Assembly (NCBI GenBank): GCA_951812585.1
Contig: OX638318.1
Span: 338,819 to 402,818, forward strand
DNA from: Rhodothermales bacterium
GTDB lineage: Bacteria; Bacteroidota; Rhodothermia; Rhodothermales; Bin80
DNA: 64,000 nucleotides
Direction: 5' to 3'
This document shows, piece after piece, positions 57,815 through 64,000 of the stretch. Position 1 is the first letter of the stretch; every line of letters starts with the position of its first letter. The notes beneath the pieces are model-generated. The model saw only the letters and a list, made by a program, of their open reading frames with translations. It had not been told where the DNA came from and ran no database searches. Made by a program: the position numbers and the translations under genes.

Positions 57815-60800
57815 TTAGCGAATGTGCACGAAGCGGCCCATCCGATACGTTGCGTGGCTCTCGGGCGACACGGCCATCAGGCGATACAGGTAGAGTCCCG
57901 AAGAAAGGGTAAGGCCGCTTATTGCAATGGTATGCGCCCATCCAGCGGACAGATCCACCGGCGCTATAGCAAGCATGCGCCGGCCCGTTAAGTCCATTAC
58001 TTCAACGGTCACGCGCGCCGACCAAGGCAGATCGAACACGATGCGGGTCCATGCACGGAAGGGATTCGGATAATTGCCATGCACAGCAAACGATTCCGGC
58101 AATGTCTCGTGCTCAGCGGCCACTGGTGAAAACACCTCAATGGTGAAGTGCAAACTATCGGCGGATCCGTTCGTGTCAGTCGCCGCGTATGTGTAGGGCA
58201 AGGGACCTTGCGTGACTTCCGTCGGCGTACCGCTGATCGTGCGCGTTGCCGAGTCAAAGCTCAGGCCTGTCGGCAGTGTGGGAGCCAGCGTGTAATTGAT
58301 CGGCGACACACCTCCCGAGGCTTCAGGCAAGACCAGCGGTGCAATGGATTGTGCTCTGGGAAAGGTTTGATTTGCAATTGTACCTGTAAGATGCAAAGGT
58401 AAAAACACCTCAATAGTGAAGTGCAAACTGTCGGCGGACCCGTTCATGTCGGTCGCCGTGTATGTGTAGGGCAAGGGACCTTGCGTGACTTCCGTCGGCG
58501 TACCGCTGATCGTGCGCGTTGCCGAGTCAAAGCTTAGGCCTGTCGGCAGTGTGGGGGCCAGCGTGTAATTGATCGGCGACACACCTCCCAAGGCTTCCGG
58601 CAAGACCAGCGGCGCAATGGGCTGTGCTCTGGGAAAGGTCTGATTTGCAATTGTACCTGTAAGATGCAAAGGTGCACAGGTGGGCCCGTCTGTATTCGGG
58701 ATGCTGCTCAGCCACGCCTGGAAGTCACTGTCCGCCGGTGCACACAGTTCTTGGCCGCCAAAGTAGAAAGTGCTTAGACTGTCCAGCTGCATGAGACTCC
58801 GCGGCAGCACACCTGCCAGCGAATTGCCGTGCAGATACAGCACTTGCAATTCCGAGAGATTGCCGAGTTCGGAAGGGATCGGCCCTGTCAGCGAATTGCT
58901 GGACAGATTCAGCGCTTGCAAAGCCGAGAGGTTGCCGAGTTCGGGCGGAAGCGGTCCCGTCAGTAGATTGTCAGGCATCCACAGCACCTGCAATTCCGAG
59001 AGATTGCCGAGTTCGGAAGGGATCGGCCCTGTCAGCGAATTGCCGCGCAGATCCAGCGCTTGCAAAGCCAAGAGGTTGCCGAGTTCGGAAGGGATCGACC
59101 CCGTCAGCGAATTGTTGTACAGAGATAACCATCTCAATTCCGAGAGATTGCCGAGTTCGGGCGGAAGCGACCCCGTCAGCGAATTGCCGAACAGCCGCAG
59201 CACTTGCAAAGCCGAGAGATTGCCGAGTTCGGGTGGAAGCGGCCCCGTCAGCGAATTGTTGTGCAGAGACAGATCTTGCAAAGCCGAGAGGTTGCCGAGT
59301 TCGGAAGGGATCGACCCCGTTAGCGAATTGCCGGGCAGCCACAGCTCTTGCAATTCCGAGAGATTGCCGAGTTCGGAAGGGATCGGCCCGGTCAACAAAT
59401 TGCCGCCCAGCCACAGCCATAGCAATTCCGAGAGATTGCCGAGTTCGGAAGGGATCGGCCCCGTTAGCGAATTGTTGTGCAGATACAGCACTTGCAATTG
59501 CGAAAGATTGCCGAGTTCGGGAGGGATCGGCCCGGTCAGTGAATTGCGGTGCATAGATAACCATAGCAATTCCGAGAGATTGCCGAGTTCGGAAGGGATC
59601 GGCCCCGTCAGCGAATTGTTGAACAGCTGCAGCACCCGCAATTCCGAGAGATTGCCGAGTTCGGAAGGGATCGGCCCGATCAGCGAATTGTTGAACAGAT
59701 TCAACACCCGCAATTCCGAGAGATTGCCGAGTTCGGAAGGGATCGGCCCTGTCAGCGAATTGCTGCGCAGATCCAGCCATTGCAATTCCGAGAGATTACC
59801 GAGTTCGGGCGGCAGCGACCCCGTCAGATTGTTATTAGGCAACGCCAGCTGATACAGCCATCCCTGACTGAGTAAAACGCCAAACCACAAGGCCAGTGCT
59901 TCCTCACTCGGAACCGTCGTGATGTCCCAATGGTCATTGCGCGTCCATTCGTCCCCGCCGGTGGCCACGTATAATGCACTCAAACTTTGATGGACCGGCT
60001 CCAGCGACCGGTTGACCCGAAACGAAAGCTGGTCCGCCTCGTCCTCGTGTACCCCTTCACGGATGTGCGTGAAGAAACGCACTCGCTGGTTGGCAGGCGC
60101 GTCCGAAGCCACCGTAAACTCCAGCCGGACCTCGATCGAGTCGCCACCGGCCAGGCTTCCAATATCGACCGACGCAGCGGTCAAGTCTATGAACGAATAC
60201 GGTTCGGCCCCTACAAGCCCCACACGGAGTTGACCGGCATCGGCCAGGTAATTGACTAACGTTGCCGTTACCGTTACCACATCGCCCGAAGCAATCTGGC
60301 GGTCACCGTCGTCGTCCACCCAACTCCAGCGCTTGAGGCGTACGGCGGGTACAGCCGGCATGTCGAGGGCCGCCAGCGCGTTTACAAACCCCCGCCCGAG
60401 CCGTCCGGCCAGGTCCGGATTCTCCGCATCCATGTTGTCGCTCGTAAGCCTAATGTGCTCCCGCAGCGCGTCCGGTCCCATGTTGGGAAACCGGGTCTTC
60501 ACCAATGCTGCCACGCCTGCCGTCAACGGCGACGAAAACGACGTCCCGCTGGCAGATATATAGCCGTTGTCTGATCCGGTGGTCACGATGTCCTCGCCCG
60601 GAGCAAAAACGTTTACCAGCTTTCCGTAATTCGAGAAAAACGCCCGTCTGCGCGTGTCTTTCTCCGTTGCACCCACCGACAGCACGCGCGGACTACGGGC
60701 CGGATAGAACCGGAACAGATCGTTGCTGCGCGCAAAATTACCGGCGGCGGCTACCACAAGAGCTCCCATGTCCGTAGCCAGATTCAGCGTCTGGTCCGGA

Positions 60801-61735
60801 AGCCTGATATCATCATCGCGTATCACCAGGCCTCCCCAGCTCGCATTGATGATATCTGCCCCATTGGCCGCCGCATAGAGGATGCCCTCGTAGCCATAGC
60901 AGATATATAAATCACCCTGCTCGCACCCAGTATTGATGTGCATCAGATCCGCGTTCCAGGCCGCACCGGCTACTCCCACGCTGTTGTCGGTCACCGCGCT
61001 GGCCGAACCTGCAACGGCCGTGCCATGTTGGGCATTCGAGGGCGTCTCCGGCAGCCCCGTCGGATCGTTGTCCGTGTCGTCGCCGTTGGCGAAGTTGACA
61101 CCGTGCACATCGTCGATGAACCCGTTGCCGTCGTCATCGACACCGTTGTCGGCAACCTCACCCGGATTCGTCCAAACGTTGGCGCGAAGATCCTCATGCC
61201 GCCATTCGCCGCCACCGTCCACGATGGCTATGACGACCCGCGGTGCGCCGCCTTCGCTCTTGACCTCATCCCACGCCTCCGGCAAGCGCAATTGACGTAG
61301 CTCCGTCTGCTGACTGTACATGGGATCATTGGGGTGCACACGCTCCCAATACGCCTGCGTACGATTCACGAGCACCGGCTCGGCATACACCACGCCCGGC
61401 GCCGTGGCCAGATTACTGGCCACCGCCTTCGGAGCCACATTCGCGTGATAGCGCACATAATACGTGCGGCGGAGCGCCATCAGGTTCTGCCTGGTCTTCG
61501 GCGTGGGCTCCACATGATCCAGAAACGGATACACGCGCGCAATCAGGTGGACGCCGTACTGCGACGCCCTCTGGTCAAAGTCGCGCAGCCCGGTCCTGCT
61601 GGTTCTGTTGGCCATGACCACCTCCGGCGCAAACTGTACCACGACCACGTGAGACGCATACTCGGGATCGCCCTGCGCTGCAGCCAAGGGCACAACCAGA
61701 ACCACAGGCAGTAGCAACACGATCAGGATACGCAT
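57815..61735 (-). CDS. Subtilisin-like protease with leucine-rich repeats, Ig-like repeats and a T9SS sorting domain
   Basis: From the ATG at 61735 the protein is 1306 residues. In order: signal peptide (RILIVLLLPVVLVVPLAAA), an inhibitor-like propeptide (about 30-120), and an S8 peptidase domain with Asp173 (IAIVDGGGEW), His237 (AQHGTAVAG), oxyanion Asn333 (AAAGNFA) and Ser399 (SASGTSFSSP). Then come a beta domain, an LRR N-cap (ALYVATGGDEWTRNDHW), 14 plant-type LRRs of 24 residues, two nearly identical 91-residue Ig-like repeats starting LHLTGTIANQTFPRAQ, and a T9SS type A tail (YPNPFRAWTRIVFDLPW ... SGLYLYRL). It should be exported across the outer membrane and be surface-attached or released. 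Catalytic residues are complete. Confidence 0.88.
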   Translation of the reverse strand: MRILIVLLLPVVLVVPLAAAQGDPEYASHVVVVQFAPEVVMANRTSRTGLRDFDQRASQYGVHLIARVYPFLDHVEPTPKTRQNLMALRRTYYVRYHANVAPKAVASNLATAPGVVYAEPVLVNRTQAYWERVHPNDPMYSQQTELRQLRLPEAWDEVKSEGGAPRVVIAIVDGGGEWRHEDLRANVWTNPGEVADNGVDDDGNGFIDDVHGVNFANGDDTDNDPTGLPETPSNAQHGTAVAGSASAVTDNSVGVAGAAWNADLMHINTGCEQGDLYICYGYEGILYAAANGADIINASWGGLVIRDDDIRLPDQTLNLATDMGALVVAAAGNFARSNDLFRFYPARSPRVLSVGATEKDTRRRAFFSNYGKLVNVFAPGEDIVTTGSDNGYISASGTSFSSPLTAGVAALVKTRFPNMGPDALREHIRLTSDNMDAENPDLAGRLGRGFVNALAALDMPAVPAVRLKRWSWVDDDGDRQIASGDVVTVTATLVNYLADAGQLRVGLVGAEPYSFIDLTAASVDIGSLAGGDSIEVRLEFTVASDAPANQRVRFFTHIREGVHEDEADQLSFRVNRSLEPVHQSLSALYVATGGDEWTRNDHWDITTVPSEEALALWFGVLLSQGWLYQLALPNNNLTGSLPPELGNLSELQWLDLRSNSLTGPIPSELGNLSELRVLNLFNNSLIGPIPSELGNLSELRVLQLFNNSLTGPIPSELGNLSELLWLSMHRNSLTGPIPPELGNLSQLQVLYLHNNSLTGPIPSELGNLSELLWLWLGGNLLTGPIPSELGNLSELQELWLPGNSLTGSIPSELGNLSALQDLSLHNNSLTGPLPPELGNLSALQVLRLFGNSLTGSLPPELGNLSELRWLSLYNNSLTGSIPSELGNLLALQALDLRGNSLTGPIPSELGNLSELQVLWMPDNLLTGPLPPELGNLSALQALNLSSNSLTGPIPSELGNLSELQVLYLHGNSLAGVLPRSLMQLDSLSTFYFGGQELCAPADSDFQAWLSSIPNTDGPTCAPLHLTGTIANQTFPRAQPIAPLVLPEALGGVSPINYTLAPTLPTGLSFDSATRTISGTPTEVTQGPLPYTYTATDMNGSADSLHFTIEVFLPLHLTGTIANQTFPRAQSIAPLVLPEASGGVSPINYTLAPTLPTGLSFDSATRTISGTPTEVTQGPLPYTYAATDTNGSADSLHFTIEVFSPVAAEHETLPESFAVHGNYPNPFRAWTRIVFDLPWSARVTVEVMDLTGRRMLAIAPVDLSAGWAHTIAISGLTLSSGLYLYRLMAVSPESHATYRMGRFVHIR
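58135..58680 (-). repeat. Two near-identical 273-bp Ig-like repeats
   Basis: The unit around caaact...tcggcgga recurs with a period of 273 bases (91 codons), as at 58151 and 58424, with few substitutions. This is a recent in-frame duplication in the protease gene. Confidence 0.85.
58790..59830 (-). repeat. Fourteen 72-bp leucine-rich-repeat units
   Basis: Each 24-codon unit encodes the pattern P-x-P-x-ELGNLS-x-L-x-x-L-x-L-x-x-N-x-L-T-G. The units differ mainly at the solvent-exposed positions, while the DNA backbone, such as ccgagttcgg, is nearly invariant. This favours expansion or contraction by recombination. Confidence 0.9.
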
Positions 61736-62110
61736 GTCAAATCCATCCCTTAGAAGATGCAATTGCTTGTAGCATACTCCAATTGTAAAAAAAAAGTCTC
61801 TTGCAAAAGCCCGGAATTGAAGGTTTTGTCACTTGTGGGGCAGGCCACGGGCACCCTCCTAGCCCGGACGATATACCATCAGTTATAACCATCCTTTGCG
61901 CTGCAAAGGAGCAAAATGGTCATACGGAAGCGCTTCGTTTCTCGGATTTGGGGCGGTTGCACAAGTGGTCGGAACGTTCGATGGCGACCCTATGTCCCCG
62001 GACACAGGGTCACTGCTGCTACGAGAGGCCGACCAGACGTTCGACGTCATAGGCCGCTTGGCCGCCGTTGGATTCTCGGCGCGGCGTGGTATCTCAAGCC
62101 CGGGACCTGT
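61736..62110. other. Gene-free interval containing a transposase vestige
   Basis: Between the protease start and the dnaJ stop. The plus strand at 62059-62108 matches the minus strand of the DruA-like transposase around 57105-57155 (ggccgccgttggattctcgg, then gcggcgtggtatctcaagcc) with only 2-3 indels. It ends 3 bases beyond the dnaJ stop. A run of nine A (61787-61795) lies 52 bases upstream of the protease start and may belong to its promoter. Confidence 0.65.
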
Positions 62111-63277
62111 TTACGTGAATACATCCGTGACGCGGTTGAAAAACGAGCGAATCTTGGACCTTGCGCTCGGACGGAAAGAGGGCGACTTGCGCAGGCGTGC
62201 AAGCGTATGCCGATCCTCTTTGGTGAGGGTGCGCGGCGTCCATACATGAACAGTAACCAGGAGATCCCCGCGGCGGCCGGAGTTGATGTCCTGGATGCCC
62301 TTGCCTGCGATCCGCAGCAAATGGCCCGACTGCGTTCCAGGCTTGATGTTCAGTGGCGCAGTCCCGTCCAGCGTAGGTACCGCGACTGCAACGCCCAGTG
62401 CAGCGTCGGGAAAGGAAATGTACAGATCGTGAAACAGATCGGTGCCCCTGCGCTCAAAGTCATCGCTGGGAATCTCCTTGATCACCACCCGCAGATCTCC
62501 GGGCGGCCCGCCGCGCTTGCCGGCGTTGCCTTCCCCGCGCAGCGATAGGTACTGCCCCTCCGAAACACCCGCCGGGACCCGAACCGAAACCGTCTTTTCG
62601 GCATCCACGCGGCCCTCGCCCCAGCACTCGCCGCACTTGTCCTCGATCACCTGCCCCTCGCCATGACAAGCGCGACAAGGACGCACGTTGACAATCTGGC
62701 CCAGCATCGTTTGCCGGGCCTGCCGCTGCTCGCCATAACCATCGCAGGTGCCGCACATACGCAAAGCCTTTCGACCTCCCTTGGCACCCGTGCCCTCGCA
62801 GGCCTCGCAGACAATGAATCGGCGCAACTTGACCTTCTTGCCCGCAATCCCCTGGGCGACTTCTGCAAGCGTGAGCCTGAGCGTTATTCTGAGATTTTCG
62901 CCGGGTTGCCCGATCGACGCGCGGCGACGCGGACCTGAGCCACCCCCAAAAAAATCGCTCCAAGGACTCCCGCCCCCTGCAGACTGGGAAAAGATGTCGC
63001 TGAACGCACTGAAGATGTCCTGTACGTTGCTGAAAGGAGAACCGGTGGCTCCGTTGCCGCGAACCCCGGCATGCCCAAATCGGTCATACCGCGCACGCTT
63101 GTCGTCGTCGGAGAGCACTTCATAGGCCTCGGCGGCCTCCTTGAACTTCTCCTCTGCTCCCTTGTCGCCCGGGTTGCGGTCCGGGTGATAATGAAGGGCC
63201 TTCTTGCGGTACGCCTTCTTGATGTCGGAAGCCGTTGCATCGCGCGCAACGTCCAGTATATCGTAGTAATCTCTCAT
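62111..63277 (-). CDS. dnaJ: Chaperone DnaJ
   Basis: The 388-residue protein has an N-terminal J domain with HPD (YHPDRNPG), a Gly/Phe-rich linker, and four zinc motifs (CEACEGTG, CGTCDGYG, CRACHGEG, CGECWGEG), followed by the two substrate-binding domains. It stimulates DnaK ATPase activity and delivers unfolded substrates. It starts 15 bases after grpE. The stop at 62111 lies next to a transposase vestige but the coding region appears intact. Confidence 0.97.
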   Translation of the reverse strand: MRDYYDILDVARDATASDIKKAYRKKALHYHPDRNPGDKGAEEKFKEAAEAYEVLSDDDKRARYDRFGHAGVRGNGATGSPFSNVQDIFSAFSDIFSQSAGGGSPWSDFFGGGSGPRRRASIGQPGENLRITLRLTLAEVAQGIAGKKVKLRRFIVCEACEGTGAKGGRKALRMCGTCDGYGEQRQARQTMLGQIVNVRPCRACHGEGQVIEDKCGECWGEGRVDAEKTVSVRVPAGVSEGQYLSLRGEGNAGKRGGPPGDLRVVIKEIPSDDFERRGTDLFHDLYISFPDAALGVAVAVPTLDGTAPLNIKPGTQSGHLLRIAGKGIQDINSGRRGDLLVTVHVWTPRTLTKEDRHTLARLRKSPSFRPSARSKIRSFFNRVTDVFT

Positions 63278-63292
63278 GGCATCTTAATGGAT

Positions 63293-64000
63293 TCACGCGG
63301 CCACGATGACCTGCGCATAGCGAAGCACCTGATCTCCGTACATGTAGCCGCGGCGCACTTCATAGACTACCGTGCCGGCCTCCTTTCCTGGCATATGGGT
63401 CTGCCCAACGGCCTCATGGCAAGCAACCTCAAAAGGCCGATCCAAGACCTCCATGATGCGCACCCCAAAGGTCTGCAGCGCCGCGCTGAACTGCGTAGAC
63501 ACTGCGACAAGTGCCGCTTCCAGACGCGCATATGCACAGGACGCGTCTGTATCTTCCTGCTCATCCAGCGCCGCACGGAGTGCCTCGAGTACAGGTTGCA
63601 AGGCGTCGATCACTTCCGCACGCGCGCGTTGCTCTTCGTACGTCCGCTCCAGCTTAGCGCGCCGGGTGTACGCCCGGTAGGCCCCCGCGACGCGCCGAAG
63701 TCTGACGTGCGCTTCCTCCAGTGCCTCTTCCAGCGTAGGCGGCGTAGCATCGTCCGCAAAATCGTCTGTTGTATCATGTGCGGCATCGTCCGCTGGCGCG
63801 CCTGCCGCGGTGCCAAGCGGCACTGGTGCTTCGAAGGCGAAGCGTGCAATCGTTTGTGCGAAGACCTGGTAGACAAGCTCAGCCCCGTCCTTTTGCGCGT
63901 CGTAGGCCTCTGCGGTCAACGTCGGCATCGCATCCAGCCACCGCTGCAGGTCGTCAAACACGGTAAGCGACTCCTCAAGCACCGCCTTGCGCGCACGCTG
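63293..64000 (-). CDS. grpE: GrpE-like nucleotide exchange factor (partial; possibly two GrpE segments)
   Basis: The reading frame is open to the window edge. The C-terminal 160 residues are GrpE: a helix region EEAHVRLRRVAGAYRAYTRR, the four-helix-bundle region, FEVACHEAVGQ, and a beta domain ending VVYEVRRGYMYGDQVLRYAQ. Upstream, QRARKAVLEESLTVFDDL and DGAELVYQVFAQTIARF look like the same helical region of another GrpE copy, then an acidic linker (DDAAHDTTDDFADDAT). GrpE releases ADP from DnaK. The gene lies directly before dnaJ in the usual order. A GTG at 63982 gives a shorter version. The 5' end and any true start lie outside the window. Confidence 0.8.
   Translation of the reverse strand, partial: QRARKAVLEESLTVFDDLQRWLDAMPTLTAEAYDAQKDGAELVYQVFAQTIARFAFEAPVPLGTAAGAPADDAAHDTTDDFADDATPPTLEEALEEAHVRLRRVAGAYRAYTRRAKLERTYEEQRARAEVIDALQPVLEALRAALDEQEDTDASCAYARLEAALVAVSTQFSAALQTFGVRIMEVLDRPFEVACHEAVGQTHMPGKEAGTVVYEVRRGYMYGDQVLRYAQVIVAA

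Noticed and set aside
58770-59852. 360-codon open frame on the plus strand opposite the LRR region
   Set aside because: It is the antisense of 72-bp repeats; the repeated codons keep the opposite strand free of stops, and its translation has no independent domain.

Overview
The window is a GC-rich bacterial chromosome segment that reads as a member of Rhodothermota/Bacteroidota. The markers are a C-terminal type IX secretion (T9SS) sorting domain on a very large exported protease, a TonB-dependent receptor with an N-terminal CarboxypepD_reg-like domain, the bacillithiol deacetylase BshB1, six-bladed propeller lipoproteins, and genes with weak or no Shine-Dalgarno sites. No rRNA and no CRISPR array is visible; one tRNA gene, tRNA-Arg(ACG), is present.

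Layout. 1-3000: a propeller lipoprotein, the tRNA and a DAO-family flavoenzyme. 3078-6377: class I aldolase (fbaB), a two-domain AAA+ ATPase, and, 6 bases after it, a bacterial microcompartment vertex protein (EutN/CcmL family). 6415-10891: three consecutive exported amidohydrolases, of which only the middle one keeps the metal ligands. 10950-24530: mazG, ssb, an RRM protein, a Na+-coupled symporter, a CNNM/CorC-like protein and purF, mixed with broken DNA: an IS256-type remnant, a frameshifted NTF2-like gene, a small secreted protein with a perfect 270-bp internal duplication, a truncated TonB-dependent receptor sharing its leader and N-terminus, and another transposase remnant; then an E1-rhodanese protein. 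24569-32799 (minus): carbamoyltransferase, valS, aroC, an HtrA protease and plsC. 32847-39378: glycosyltransferase, thioredoxin-like protein, nitrilase-fold protein, prmC, a ZIP-like membrane protein, a CzcC-like outer-membrane protein and a glutamine amidotransferase. 39447-54785: a long run of minus-strand housekeeping genes (nhaC-like, redoxin, PhoU-like, nadD, bamD, an LpoA-like protein, guaA, gcvH, accC, accB, efp, CoA-acylating aldehyde dehydrogenase, bshB1, leuS). 55488-57596: a decayed DruA-domain/Tn5-like transposase. 57815-61735: a 1306-residue subtilase with 14 leucine-rich repeats, Ig-like repeats and a T9SS tail. 62111-64000: dnaJ and a grpE gene that runs off the window and appears to hold two GrpE-like segments.

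How the parts may work together. Most genes are core metabolism, translation, envelope assembly or chaperones. The least ordinary theme is the possible microcompartment: a vertex protein coupled to an AAA+ ATPase behind an aldolase, and about 43 kb away a CoA-acylating aldehyde dehydrogenase with a C-terminal tail resembling an encapsulation peptide. No hexameric shell protein is in the window, so an actual organelle is an inference. The second theme is genome decay and repeat-driven rearrangement: at least three unrelated transposase remnants, a small vestige of one of them 3 bases beyond the dnaJ stop codon, a duplicated receptor leader and long in-frame DNA repeats in surface or exported proteins.
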